A stretch of 22,873 nt of DNA from JBCCQH01 sp039024435 (GCA_039024435.1 JBCCQH010000119.1:1-22873); one strand, 5' to 3'; numbered from the stretch's first letter, positions 1-8,765 are shown. Notes: generated by a model from the letters alone, not told the origin. A program made the numbers and translations.

Positions 1-2450
1 ATCGTAGTGCCATTGTCGACCGCCGTTTCCGAGTTGTCCGGCATACCGTTGGCGCCGACCGGACCGGTAAATTGACCGGTGGCGTTGTCAAAGTTGGCCG
101 GGACCGTCCCGCCATTGGCTTCGACCGCATCGGCAAGGCCGTCATTGTCCGCGTCGATGTCGTAATGGTTGGGCACGCCGTCAAAGTCGGAGTCATAGCG
201 GTCATCCACTCCATCGGAATTCGCATCCACGAAACCCGGAGTGGTAGGATCTTGCCAATCGGGAATGCCATTGCTGTTTGAATCCTGATTCGGATCCAGA
301 CCCCCGAGTTCGGTGATGTCCGGAATACCGTCATTGTCATCGTCGATGTCAGTGACGTCGGGAATTCCATCGTTGTCATTGTCCGGGGCACACGAAATGC
401 GCGTGCTGTCAAAGTTATTCGTGAAGTCACACTCTCCGATACCGTTGTTCGGGAAGACCACCGGCGTGGGATTGAAACCAGTATCATTCGCTACGATAAA
501 CAGGTCAAAGGCACCGCCTTGGTCGGGAATCGTCCGAACAAAAGTCGTACAGGTGCCATTGGGCAGCGAAGTTGCAATTTGGACTGAATCGATGAAATTG
601 GCCCCCGGTAGGCTCGGATCACCCGCGTAAATTGCGGCCGTACCGCCGCGGGGGAAGACTGCCGCGGCGCTTTGGTTGCAAATCTCGAAGGTAACATCAA
701 TCGTATTCGGCGCCATGCCGCAATTCGTCAAGTCAATGTTCGTAATGCTCACCGTGGCGTCCGAAGCAGCGTAAGTTGGGGCGCCGCCGGAGGTCAACTC
801 CGTGGCCTGGATGTTAAAACCATTGATGATGATTGAGTCGCCAATGATGTGGTGGTTCTGTTGCTGGATCGGCACCGAAAGGTCGTCGTTGATATTCGTG
901 ATCCAATAGGAATGCTGATTCCACACTTCACGGGCATTTACCCAGGAGTTTCCAACCGGACCGAAAGCCGTAATGTAGCCGAACAAGCGGTCATCAACCC
1001 CAAATCCTTCGGAGCAACCGCACACAATTTCTGCCTGATCGTCGGCATCGACGTCGAGAATAATCGGGTGGTTGGCCACCGTACCCCCTCGGCACACGTC
1101 CGAAGCAAGCTCATTTCCCGTTGCCCCATCGAAGACGTAGATCGAGTCTTCGTCCTGGTACACCACTTCGACCTGCCCATCTCCCTGGAAGTCAAAGAGC
1201 ACTGAGCCAGTGAAGCCCGACTCATCCACGGTGGTCCGCTGCCAAAGCACGGCGAGCCCAGTGTTGAAGTCATCCAGTACGCGGTAGACATCTTCGGTTA
1301 CGACGCCCACTTCAAGGTTGCCGTCACCGTCGAAGTCGCCCACGTTGCACTGACCGATCGTCCAGAACGTCCCCGAGGTAAATATCGGGGAGATCGCGAT
1401 AACGGTCGGCGTTTGCAGGTCCCAGACATACACAAAAGTCTGATTCGGTCCGGCAACATCCGTGGAGATAATCCCGTCGAGGTCGCCATCGCTATCGTAG
1501 TCGGCAATGGCGGTAAATCCATCCCCTCCCGGAGGTGCGGCAGCAACTTGTACGGTGACCGCACCGGTTCCGACATTGACCGAGTAAACCCGGTTGCCGG
1601 CAATCAGTTCCAGGCCCGCGCAATCGGCACAGAACGCGTCGGGGAGCACATCCGCCGCGACGGACATGCCCAGACCGATCAATCCGCCCGAAGCAATGGG
1701 TGCCGCGACCGATCCCGTGGGCGGAAAAGGTGCAACCCCAATTTGGGCTCCCGTCTGGCCATTAAAAATGAAGCCACTCGCGTACACTTCCGGATTTCCG
1801 TCCTGGTTGAAGTCGGCGATGTTGACGACCGGCGTCAGCGCCGGCACCAGCGACGGCGAGGTCCAAAGCAGGTTGGTATTTCGGTCATAGCAGCGAAGCG
1901 CCGCGTCGATCCCGATCACGACCAACTCGGCAAAGCCGTCGTTGTTCATATCACCGAGGGCCATCCCCGAAGTTTGAAAGGTCGGGGCATCCACTGGCAT
2001 GACAATCGAGTCCTCGACCGTGCCAAAGATTCCGTTGATAACGTAAATTTTTTCGCCCGGTCCGGATCCCGGACTGATTTGCTGGTTGTGGCTGTAGGCA
2101 AAGACTTCCGCCACGCCGTCATTGTCCCAGTCACCCGATACCGGAGTGACGGTGCTGAAAATATCGAACGCTGCCGTGTCGGTGCGCCACTTGGGACGCA
2201 TCCCGAAATTGCCGGAAGTCGGGGCGTACTGACAGGTAGCAGTTTGCCCGATGAAAGATCCGGAGCAATCGGCATTGCCATTGCAATCACTGTCGTAACA
2301 ATCGACAAAGCCATCGTTGTCGTCATCGATCCCATTGTTGCAAACCTCCTGAGAGAAACCTCCCAAAGTGAAGCACAATACAAACGCAAGCATTCCAAAA
2401 GCACGCAATGCAATTGATTTGACCATACGGGTATGAGTAGTAGTGTACAT
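1..2450 (-). CDS. Secreted FG-GAP/VCBS-repeat surface protein with thrombospondin type 3 repeats (3' end outside window)
   Basis: The reading frame is open from the ATG at 2450 to the left edge, about 816 codons, with no stop, so the C-terminus is missing. An N-terminal signal peptide ends near GGFS|QE. The mature part begins with a Cys/Asp-rich CNNGIDDDNDG segment typical of Saprospiria surface proteins. At least seven FG-GAP-like calcium-binding motifs follow, such as GDWDNDG, GDMNNDG, ADFNQDG, ADYDSDG and GDFDGDG, and these normally fold as a beta-propeller. Next come the family's WNQHSYW segment (around 900-925), an immunoglobulin-like region with paired cysteines, and Asp/Asn-rich type 3 repeats such as DNDNDGIPD (below about 385). 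By family it is an exported, calcium-binding adhesion or matrix protein, and a C-terminal sorting domain is expected beyond the edge. A second ATG at 2426 (MVKSIALR) is an equally good start. The ligand cannot be told from sequence. Confidence 0.85.
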   Translation of the reverse strand, partial: MYTTTHTRMVKSIALRAFGMLAFVLCFTLGGFSQEVCNNGIDDDNDGFVDCYDSDCNGNADCSGSFIGQTATCQYAPTSGNFGMRPKWRTDTAAFDIFSTVTPVSGDWDNDGVAEVFAYSHNQQISPGSGPGEKIYVINGIFGTVEDSIVMPVDAPTFQTSGMALGDMNNDGFAELVVIGIDAALRCYDRNTNLLWTSPSLVPALTPVVNIADFNQDGNPEVYASGFIFNGQTGAQIGVAPFPPTGSVAAPIASGGLIGLGMSVAADVLPDAFCADCAGLELIAGNRVYSVNVGTGAVTVQVAAAPPGGDGFTAIADYDSDGDLDGIISTDVAGPNQTFVYVWDLQTPTVIAISPIFTSGTFWTIGQCNVGDFDGDGNLEVGVVTEDVYRVLDDFNTGLAVLWQRTTVDESGFTGSVLFDFQGDGQVEVVYQDEDSIYVFDGATGNELASDVCRGGTVANHPIILDVDADDQAEIVCGCSEGFGVDDRLFGYITAFGPVGNSWVNAREVWNQHSYWITNINDDLSVPIQQQNHHIIGDSIIINGFNIQATELTSGGAPTYAASDATVSITNIDLTNCGMAPNTIDVTFEICNQSAAAVFPRGGTAAIYAGDPSLPGANFIDSVQIATSLPNGTCTTFVRTIPDQGGAFDLFIVANDTGFNPTPVVFPNNGIGECDFTNNFDSTRISCAPDNDNDGIPDVTDIDDDNDGIPDITELGGLDPNQDSNSNGIPDWQDPTTPGFVDANSDGVDDRYDSDFDGVPNHYDIDADNDGLADAVEANGGTVPANFDNATGQFTGPVGANGMPDNSETAVDNGTT

Positions 2451-2869
2451 AAGTGTTTTCGTTCCTGACTGACAAAAAGACTGAGTTATCCGCCGACCAC
2501 AAAGGGGAAGAAGTTTATTTTGTACATGGCTTAAAAAGGACGGTAACCAATCGGTGTAGCGACCTTTCATTTAAGGTAAGTTTTGCTTCGAAGAGCGGCG
2601 TCACAGACTTGATCTCAGTGTGGTTGATTCAGTGGTCAATTTCGCACTTTTTTTTCGTTTTTTCTAGTCTTTTAGATAAATGCTGCCACTCGGGAGTTCA
2701 GTGGGGTAACTACCACGACGTAGCTTAAACCGCGCTTGGGTTGGAAATTTACCGGATGCTGGGGGAACGCAAATGCAATTTTTGTGTATTCCGCGACAAT
2801 GTAAATGCAACTGCCGCAACCCATCGACGTGGGCTGCGGCAGTTAAATTTTCCGCGGTAAAATTACCGC
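2451..2869. other. Intergenic region between two minus-strand envelope genes
   Basis: This 419 bp holds the upstream region of the FG-GAP gene and the downstream region of the OmpA gene. It contains a long pyrimidine tract around 2646-2672, a strong hairpin at 2809-2844 and a small one at 2854-2869, both just after the OmpA stop. No convincing -33/-7 Bacteroidota promoter or ORF was seen. Confidence 0.5.
2809..2844 (-). terminator. Hairpin terminator after the OmpA-family gene
   Basis: The arms at 2809-2823 (AACTGCCGCAACCCA) and 2830-2844 (TGGGCTGCGGCAGTT) pair over 15 positions with one mismatch or wobble and a 6-nt loop, 25 nt past the OmpA stop. A smaller hairpin, GCGGTAA/TTACCGC with a 2-nt loop, lies between them at 2854-2869. 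The T-tract is poor on the minus strand, so this could also be an mRNA-stabilising stem. Confidence 0.55.
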
Positions 2870-4561
2870 TTACTCGACGATGCTGAATTCAACCCTACGA
2901 TTTAGATAATGCAGCGGTTCATTTTCCTTGCTGTAAATCCCGGGGAGGTTTTTCACCAGTAAACTTTCCGCGCCTTTGCCTTCCAGAATCAAACGGTCCT
3001 TTTCGATCAGGAAAATATCGGTAAGAATGGCAACGACGGCTTGGGCCCGCATTTTCGACAATTGGTCGTTCTTTTTACTGCGTCCTCGGACATCCGCGTG
3101 GCCGATCACATTGAGTTTCAGGTTGGGATCATCCTGCAGCATTTTGGCTACCCGATAGAGGTCAGGATAGTACTCCTCGCGCACCTCGGACTTGCCCAGG
3201 TCGAAGTTGATGATCGGAAATTCGGGAGCGGCTTCGACCACGCCACCGGCCTCAATGGTCTTGCCTTTGGCGTCGGCCTGGGCTCCATCCGCACTGTTGG
3301 GTTCGGCGTCGAAGAGGTCGATCACCCCATCATCATCCGAATCGAGGGCAACACCACTCTTGTCCACTTCGGCACCCTTTGGGCTGAAGGGTTCCTTGTC
3401 GCGGAAATCCTGAATGCCATCGCCGTCGGAATCGAGGGCCCGACCTTGAGCATCAACCATGACGCCTTCTGGCGTATTGGCTTCCTTGTCGCGGTTGTCT
3501 GGAATACCATCGTTGTCGGTATCCTTGTCCTTGCGGGCGCCAAAACGCTTGAGGTCCCTTACATCCGAATAGATGGTGCTGAGCGGATTCTGCCACCAGA
3601 GCGATTCTTCCCCCTTGCCCAGGCGGAAATTGATGCCAATGGTAGAAAACTGCAGGTAGTCCGGATTCGCGGTGAGGGTGTTGGTTTCCTCCCAGCGGTG
3701 TCCGTCGAGCAGATCGTCGCCGGTCCAGGTTACCCGGTGTTCCAGGGAAAGCGACACCCGACGGGACATTTTAAAGCCGATTCCCACACCCACGATGCCC
3801 GATGGCACCAGGGTCCGATCAAAAATCTGGCGCCGGTTCGAATGCCGTTCCGCAGGAGTTTCAAACTCGCCATCCAGCAAAGCGCGCAAACTGTTGAGCG
3901 TTTCCCGGCGGTTATCCGGATCTTGCGGATCGGTGCCCGCGATATTGGTAAAATCGTAGATCCCACCCGCATCCCGGGCATCAACATCGGTCCGGTACAA
4001 CAAGCCCCCCAAACCAGCAAAGGTGTAAAAACTCACCTTGGGTTCACGGTTGTTGAAACTGATGTTTCCGAGATTGGCCACCAGCTGCAGATTTGCGTCC
4101 CAATACCGCATCCGGTAATTGTAGAAGACGAAGTCGTAGGTGGCGTCCTGTATATAATTGATATCGTTGTCGCTGGTTCCGTTCCAGGCGTGGTTAAAGA
4201 GAAATCCTCCATTGGGTCGCCAGTTCAGGCCCCGTGCGTAACCGGTTCCCACCGCCCCCCGCAGGGAAAAAGTGTGGCCGAGGGCCCGCCGGAGATTGAC
4301 GCCGATCCCGAGGCCGCGCTCGGCGCGGACATCACCCGAGACATAAGATAATCCCTTTTGCACCCCCAAAGACCAATTGTTGCGCCGGGGCGGGGGGAAA
4401 GCTTCCTGGTTTGACTCGTACATCGCTTGGCGCAGCTTGTGCTTGTCGCGCAGGTTGACCGTATCCTTGGCCACCGTTTGTGCGGACACCGGGGCAAAAA
4501 GAAGCAGCCCCAGGATCATCAACGCAATGGTACGCGGCTTCGTGGGTAAATTCAGGTTCAT
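2870..4561 (-). CDS. OmpA-family outer membrane protein with thrombospondin type 3 repeats
   Basis: This is a 563-residue protein. Residues 1-27 are a signal peptide ending VSA|QT. Residues about 60-320 are rich in alternating aromatic and polar strands, as in an outer-membrane beta-barrel or PorT/OMP_b-brl region. Residues about 345-432 carry three Asp-rich type 3 repeats (DTDNDGIPD, DSDGDGIQD, DSDDDGVID), which usually bind calcium. Residues about 450-563 are an OmpA C-terminal domain: the strand FDLGKSEV, the GHADVRG turn, NDQLSKMRA with the Asp and Arg that bind diaminopimelate in peptidoglycan, and the closing NRRVEF. It therefore tethers the outer membrane to the cell wall. The upstream gap contains a palindromic repeat, so it is probably transcribed separately from the TPR gene. 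Confidence 0.92.
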   Translation of the reverse strand: MNLNLPTKPRTIALMILGLLLFAPVSAQTVAKDTVNLRDKHKLRQAMYESNQEAFPPPRRNNWSLGVQKGLSYVSGDVRAERGLGIGVNLRRALGHTFSLRGAVGTGYARGLNWRPNGGFLFNHAWNGTSDNDINYIQDATYDFVFYNYRMRYWDANLQLVANLGNISFNNREPKVSFYTFAGLGGLLYRTDVDARDAGGIYDFTNIAGTDPQDPDNRRETLNSLRALLDGEFETPAERHSNRRQIFDRTLVPSGIVGVGIGFKMSRRVSLSLEHRVTWTGDDLLDGHRWEETNTLTANPDYLQFSTIGINFRLGKGEESLWWQNPLSTIYSDVRDLKRFGARKDKDTDNDGIPDNRDKEANTPEGVMVDAQGRALDSDGDGIQDFRDKEPFSPKGAEVDKSGVALDSDDDGVIDLFDAEPNSADGAQADAKGKTIEAGGVVEAAPEFPIINFDLGKSEVREEYYPDLYRVAKMLQDDPNLKLNVIGHADVRGRSKKNDQLSKMRAQAVVAILTDIFLIEKDRLILEGKGAESLLVKNLPGIYSKENEPLHYLNRRVEFSIVE

Positions 4562-4896
4562 ATATTTAAGGTTTACAGTGATCGGTTTTTTGCGGCAGTT
4601 TCAATGTGATTCGGCGATTCTGCAATCACAGATTTCACCAACCAATTTCAGGCCATCTTTTAGAGGCGGTTTAAAATTGGTTTGTGAAATTTGCTAGTGC
4701 AGATTTTTTTGTCCATCGAAGCTCATTTTGGAGTCCATAGCTGAAGAGGGGCGGAAAAAGATGCCATAACAAAATCGCAGAATTAAATTTAAACAGCCTC
4801 TTAGAAATGCAAAAATAGGAAAGTCGACATGGCAAAGCAACACTTCGGAAATATTTCAATTTTGGGAATAATTGCCCCAAGCGGCACATCGCCAAG
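4562..4896. other. Intergenic region occupied by a palindromic repeat
   Basis: This 335 bp between the TPR gene stop and the OmpA start is largely taken up by the repeat at 4620-4801. The rest is AT-rich, with no ORF and no clear -33/-7 promoter for the OmpA gene. Confidence 0.6.
4620..4801. repeat. MITE-like palindromic dispersed repeat, copy 1
   Basis: The sequence 4661-4774 recurs at 22736-22873 with about 90 percent identity apart from a 21-22 nt insertion in the second copy. Within this copy, 4662-4675 (AGAGGCGGTTTAAA) is matched in inverted orientation at 4788-4801 (TTTAAACAGCCTCT), a 14-bp terminal inverted repeat with one mismatch, with TA dinucleotides at or next to the ends. In addition 4620-4660 is an inverted copy of 4662-4701: 30 of 40 positions match and most mismatches are transitions, so the two could fold into a long stem. 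It has no coding capacity. It looks like a non-autonomous palindromic element, but no transposase is in the window. Confidence 0.7.
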
Positions 4897-6132
4897 TCAC
4901 TCCACGCAGTATTTATTGATTTGGTCGGCCGCGCGGTCATCCCCCAAATCGAGGGCGGTGCGCCAGTCCGAGCAAGCTTTGCGGACATTTCCTTCAGCGT
5001 AAACGGCATTGCCCAGGCCGAAAAATGCCGCCGCCTGCTTGGGATCCAGCAAAATCACCCGGGAAAAATCATGGATCGCATTTTGGGGCTCCTCCAATTC
5101 CAGATAGAGAAAGCCCCGGTCCAAGATCAATTTGATGTCGTCTCGCTCGATGGCCAGGGCGCTGGTGATGTCTTTGACCGCTTTTTTCGGCTTTTCCATT
5201 TTGCGCCAGACCAATGCCCGCTCCACATAGGCGGCTTTGAGGATGCGTTCCCGCTTGATTGCCTGACTGAAGTACTTGCGGGCTCCGGTCAAATCGCCCT
5301 GTCTTTCGTGGCAAATTCCCCGGCGGAAGTAGGCATCCGCTTTCTGTTTGTCGAGTTTGATCGCTTCGGCAAAATCTACATCGGCATCGGCGTATTTTTG
5401 GGTGGCCAGCTTCGCCAATCCGCGAAAATAATAGGCTTGTGCACTTTGGGGATCGAGGTTAAGTGCCCGAGTGGCATCTTCAATTGCGGGCGCGTGCTCC
5501 TGCATGCGCAGGAAAGTCAGGCTGCGCCATTCGTAAACCGGAGCGTATTCCGGAGCCAATTCGGCCGCACGGGTCAAGTCGTCGCGGGCATCCCCGTATT
5601 GCTCCAAATCCAGTTCCATCTTCCCGCGCCACAGCCGGGCCATCGGAAACTGGGGCGACAGGGCGATCGATTTGTTGTACGCTTTTCGGGCGGCGACGTA
5701 TTCTTTTTCGTTGTGGGCATTGCGCGCCCAACCGTACCAAGCCTGCCAGCACAGGGAATCCATGGCCAGGGCGCGCTGAAATTCACGGGTGCCCCCCTTG
5801 AGGTCGCCAGATGCGGTGCGGATCCGGGCTTTCGCTTCCCGGTAAAGTACTTGCTGCCCATCGATGCGGATCGCCCGGTCGATGTCCCGGAGTGCTTCTT
5901 CGTATCGGCCCAGACAGTTGTAGGACAAGCTGCGCCCATAATAAGCTTCCGCGTATCGTTGATCGAGAGCAATGGCCCGGGAGAAATCTTCCTGCGCGTA
6001 CTCGCAGGCATTGCACTTGAACTTCGCCGCGCCGAGCAGGAAATAATCGCGCGCACTGAGTTGCTGGGCGGTCGATTTTCCCGCCAGTACGCACAGCAAT
6101 CCGAACAATATACCTTTGTAAAATGAACTCAT
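4897..6132 (-). CDS. Periplasmic tetratricopeptide-repeat protein
   Basis: This 411-residue protein begins with a signal peptide (cleavage near KSTA|QQ, residue 22). From about residue 27 to the end it is a continuous run of roughly eleven 34-residue TPR units with the usual spacing of Gly/Ala, Tyr and Asp-Pro positions (for example AEAYYGRSLSYNCLGRYEEA). The last unit, ACSDWRTALDLGDDRA, is the TPR/Sel1-like ending common in Bacteroidota. TPR arrays are protein-protein scaffolds. Without a catalytic domain the role is open, but export and proximity to the OmpA gene suggest envelope assembly or maintenance. It is separated from OmpA by 335 bp with a repeat, so an operon is not assured. Confidence 0.88.
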   Translation of the reverse strand: MSSFYKGILFGLLCVLAGKSTAQQLSARDYFLLGAAKFKCNACEYAQEDFSRAIALDQRYAEAYYGRSLSYNCLGRYEEALRDIDRAIRIDGQQVLYREAKARIRTASGDLKGGTREFQRALAMDSLCWQAWYGWARNAHNEKEYVAARKAYNKSIALSPQFPMARLWRGKMELDLEQYGDARDDLTRAAELAPEYAPVYEWRSLTFLRMQEHAPAIEDATRALNLDPQSAQAYYFRGLAKLATQKYADADVDFAEAIKLDKQKADAYFRRGICHERQGDLTGARKYFSQAIKRERILKAAYVERALVWRKMEKPKKAVKDITSALAIERDDIKLILDRGFLYLELEEPQNAIHDFSRVILLDPKQAAAFFGLGNAVYAEGNVRKACSDWRTALDLGDDRAADQINKYCVE

Positions 6133-6498
6133 CCCGTTTTTCCTGCCCAGTGAACCAGATAAACCTAAGCGGCGGTTTCAACTAAATCCTGCGCGGTTGC
6201 ACGGCAGACTCTCCAAATCAGTTTTGACCGCCACCAAAACTAAACATTTTTTCCAGCGCGATTTCCACAGGGTGTTCACAGCCCGCAAGTTCCCCGCCGT
6301 ACTTGGGCGCAGTTTCCACTGACCATAGCTGCCCGAAGCCAGAATTTCCGGCTTCCAAGCAGAGCGCTCCCGGCCCAATTGCAAAAAACAATGTACTGAT
6401 CTTCAATCTATTATAAATATATTTGAAAAAAATCCGTATTTCATGCAACGATTTGCGGTTGGCCTCCATCTACAGGGAAACACAACGCGAAAGCAGGA
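6133..6498. other. Divergent intergenic region upstream of the TPR gene and the sigma operon
   Basis: This 366 bp must hold both divergent promoters. The last 130 bases before the sigma gene are AT-rich and contain TATATTTG at 6418-6425. A short hairpin, GAAGCC/GGCTTC, lies at 6335-6355. No small gene is visible. Confidence 0.5.
6418..6425 (+). promoter_or_regulatory. Possible -7 element of the sigma operon promoter
   Basis: TATATTTG matches the Bacteroidota -7 consensus TANNTTTG exactly and lies in an AT-rich tract 73 nt before the sigma start. No TTTG-like -33 element lies at the expected spacing, so this is only a candidate. Confidence 0.3.
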
Positions 6499-7068
6499 AT
6501 GAAACTATTTGCGGTCAAATCGGAAGAGCAAAAACTGGCGGAGAGCTGTGCCAAAGGCCGGTCGGCGTCTCAGGAAGAGCTCTACAACCGCTACCGCCGC
6601 AAGATGTTCGGCGTCTGTCTGCGCTACACCGGGGACCGGGATACCGCAGAAGATGTTTTGCAGGACGGTTTCATAAAGGTGTTTAAAAGCATCGGCAGCT
6701 ATTCCGGCAAGGGTTCTCTGGAAGGCTGGGTCCGGCGCATCATGGTCAATACTGCCCTGGAATACCACCGCAAACGTGCGCGTATGCATCCGGTGGTGGA
6801 CATTGACCAGGCTTACAACCTCGACTCAGGCCACGACCTGGTCAGCGAAATGAGCCGCGCCGAAATCCTAGAACTGATTCAGGACCTGCCCGACGGCTAC
6901 CGTACGATCTTTAACCTGTACGCGATTGAGGGCTATTCGCACCGCGAAATCGCCGAACAACTCGACATTTCGGAGGGAACTTCGAAGTCACAACTGGCAC
7001 GGGCCCGCTATCAATTGCAGGAGAGCATTCACCGTTTAAAGTCACATCACTATGGAGAAGCGAAGTAA
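6499..7068 (+). CDS. ECF-type RNA polymerase sigma-70 factor
   Basis: This 189-residue protein has the normal ECF size. Region 2 spans about residues 25-93 (EELYNRYRRKMFGVCLRYTG, then DTAEDVLQDGFIKVF and the -10-binding GWVRRIMVNTALEYHRK). Region 4 spans about 119-177 (LPDGYRTIFNLYAIEGYSHREIAE followed by the helix-turn-helix SEGTSKSQLARAR). It should direct RNA polymerase to a specific stress or envelope regulon. A purine-rich AGCAGGA sits just before the ATG at 6499. Its end overlaps the next gene by 17 nt, so the two are translationally coupled, as is usual for sigma/anti-sigma pairs. The operon may be autoregulated, but that is inference. Confidence 0.95.
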   Translation: MKLFAVKSEEQKLAESCAKGRSASQEELYNRYRRKMFGVCLRYTGDRDTAEDVLQDGFIKVFKSIGSYSGKGSLEGWVRRIMVNTALEYHRKRARMHPVVDIDQAYNLDSGHDLVSEMSRAEILELIQDLPDGYRTIFNLYAIEGYSHREIAEQLDISEGTSKSQLARARYQLQESIHRLKSHHYGEAK

Positions 7069-7861
7069 ATTCGACGAGGCGATCCGGGAATCGGTTTACG
7101 GTCTGGAAGACGAACCTTCGGCCGCCGTATGGGCCGGAATCCGTTCCGAAATCGGGCCGGCCGTCCCTCCGGGCCGCGCCGTGTGGACCTACCGCATCCT
7201 CGTCGCCGCCTCCATCGCCTTTTTGTTTGCCCTGGCGTTTTTGTTGAACCGAAAAGAAGACCAGCAAGTGACCCCCATCGCCACGCAGCAAGGAATCGAA
7301 ACCGCACCGCTCGCTCCCACCGCACCACCGGTCCGGGACCAGTGGGCCAGTGAACCGCAGGATCGCCGCACACCGCGTCCGGAAAAGGCCCTGCCCTGGT
7401 ACGGCCCCGCTTATCCGGAAAGAGAAAATGCTGGCTACGCCGACGAAAGTGGGCAACCGCTTCCGGAAATGAAGCAGCGGGATACGCCAGTGGAATCCCC
7501 GGCCCCGGAGCAGTTCGTGGAACGGACTCCCGAAGAAATTGAAGAAGTTCCCGTTCCGGAAATGATCCCGGTTCCCCAAACAAACGATCAGGCCATCGCG
7601 GAAAACACGTCCCCACCGGTTCGCCGGGGTCGCAACCGCAGTTTCCGTCTTCCTCGGGTGGACGACCTGAACACCGAAAAAATCAAAGAAAAATCCCGGG
7701 GTATTCTGGGATCCATCGCCAGCGGAGCCCGGGATGTGCTCGGAATCGATGCCCGCTACGCCAAAACGGAGAAAGCAGATACGCGCACCACGGCCTTCAA
7801 TGCAAATTTTGGCCTGTTTCGCATCAAAAAAGTGAAAACCGTTAAAACCAAGCAACCATGA
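7052..7861 (+). CDS. Single-pass membrane protein, probable anti-sigma factor
   Basis: This 269-residue protein starts inside the sigma gene. Residues 1-44 are cytoplasmic and contain an FDEAIRESV...AVWAGI segment like the short N-terminal sigma-binding region of Bacteroidota anti-sigma proteins, which often carry a conserved Trp. Residues about 46-66 form one transmembrane helix, followed by positive residues (NRKE). Residues 74-195 are Pro/Glu-rich and low-complexity, as expected for a periplasmic linker. The C-terminal 70 residues are basic with no recognised domain. It has no classical zinc-binding anti-sigma motif. The anti-sigma role rests on position, overlap and topology. It overlaps the next gene by ATGA. 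Confidence 0.75.
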   Translation: MEKRSKFDEAIRESVYGLEDEPSAAVWAGIRSEIGPAVPPGRAVWTYRILVAASIAFLFALAFLLNRKEDQQVTPIATQQGIETAPLAPTAPPVRDQWASEPQDRRTPRPEKALPWYGPAYPERENAGYADESGQPLPEMKQRDTPVESPAPEQFVERTPEEIEEVPVPEMIPVPQTNDQAIAENTSPPVRRGRNRSFRLPRVDDLNTEKIKEKSRGILGSIASGARDVLGIDARYAKTEKADTRTTAFNANFGLFRIKKVKTVKTKQP

Positions 7862-8754
7862 AATCTCCCAAATCCATATACAAAGCTAAAACAATGATCC
7901 ACTCAATGCTCGCTATGGCGCTGAGCCTGTCCCTAAACCTGACGTTCGCCCAAGGCAACGAAACGGCCAAAGTCGTCTCGGATACGGTCGAAATCAGCAT
8001 CGGAAACAAAACCCTGTCCGTCATCACGGACTCCACCTCGGAGGGCCGCGACGTCCGCCTGCGTACCAGTTCCCAAGACGATAATCAAAGCAATTGGGAC
8101 ATGGGCAATGACGACAAGCGCAAGCCGCGCAAAACGGTCACGGTCGATTTCCTAAACATTGACCTCGGTGCCCAGTGGCTGACCTTTGACCAGTCCTTCG
8201 ATGTTCCGGTGGAGTACAATGCGCTCGACATCAAGCCACTGAACTCAACCAGCCTCAGCCTCCACCTGCTCAAGACCAAGGTGCATACCCTCAAGGGTCA
8301 CGTCAATTTTATCACCGCCCTGACCTTCGAAAACAACCGCTTCGCCTTCCGCGAGTCGACTACCTTGGTCCCTGGACAAGATTCCTTGACCATTATCCCG
8401 GATAGCCTCGGCTACCGCAAGCACAAGTTGATCGCTTGGTACGCCCAGATTCCAATCCTGATCAACTTCCAGACCTCGCCGAACAATCAACGCAAAAACT
8501 TCCACCTTTCGGTCGGGGGCTACGCTGGACTCTTCCTCGGTGCCCACACCAAAAAGAAGTACAACAATGGCGACAAGGTAAAAGTCAATGACGACTACAA
8601 CCTGGAGACTTTCCGCTACGGCGCAATGGCTCGGATCGGATACCGAAACGTAGAAGTATTTGCGAAGTACGATCTGTCCCCCCTCTTCCGCGAAGGCCAG
8701 GGACCGGAAATTCGCCCCTTTACCTTCGGCATCTCCCTGACGGGCGCGCTGTAA
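7858..8754 (+). CDS. Outer-membrane beta-barrel protein of the sigma operon
   Basis: This 298-residue protein starts at an ATGA overlap with the preceding stop. A signal peptide ends near LTFA|QG (residue 31); an internal Met at residue 13 (7894) is a weaker alternative start. After a polar region of about 65 residues, the rest alternates hydrophobic and polar residues with aromatic girdle residues (KTVTVDFLNIDLGAQWL, LSVGGYAGLFLGAH, FTFGISLTGAL) and ends in a strand with terminal Leu. This matches the PorT/outer membrane beta-barrel families of Bacteroidota. It may be the sensor or target of the sigma/anti-sigma system. A terminator hairpin follows 12 nt downstream, which closes the operon. 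Confidence 0.8.
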   Translation: MKSPKSIYKAKTMIHSMLAMALSLSLNLTFAQGNETAKVVSDTVEISIGNKTLSVITDSTSEGRDVRLRTSSQDDNQSNWDMGNDDKRKPRKTVTVDFLNIDLGAQWLTFDQSFDVPVEYNALDIKPLNSTSLSLHLLKTKVHTLKGHVNFITALTFENNRFAFRESTTLVPGQDSLTIIPDSLGYRKHKLIAWYAQIPILINFQTSPNNQRKNFHLSVGGYAGLFLGAHTKKKYNNGDKVKVNDDYNLETFRYGAMARIGYRNVEVFAKYDLSPLFREGQGPEIRPFTFGISLTGAL

Positions 8755-8765
8755 CCAGGCCCGGC

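Noticed and set aside
1413..2417. Plus-strand open frame (334 codons) opposite the FG-GAP gene
   Set aside because: It reads as low-complexity Arg/Val/Ile sequence without domains, while the minus strand has clear FG-GAP motifs.
3041..4351. Long open frame on the plus strand (436 codons) opposite the OmpA gene
   Set aside because: It mirrors the codon pattern of the OmpA gene, has no start context or domain, and the minus-strand product is a clear OmpA protein with signal peptide and type 3 repeats.
4921..6126. Plus-strand open frame (401 codons) opposite the TPR gene
   Set aside because: The regular TPR pattern and signal peptide are on the minus strand; the plus reading is a by-product of codon bias.
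6911..7855. Minus-strand open frame (314 codons) across the sigma factor and anti-sigma-like genes
   Set aside because: It spans the end of one real gene and most of the next, has no recognisable family and lies opposite an overlapping operon.
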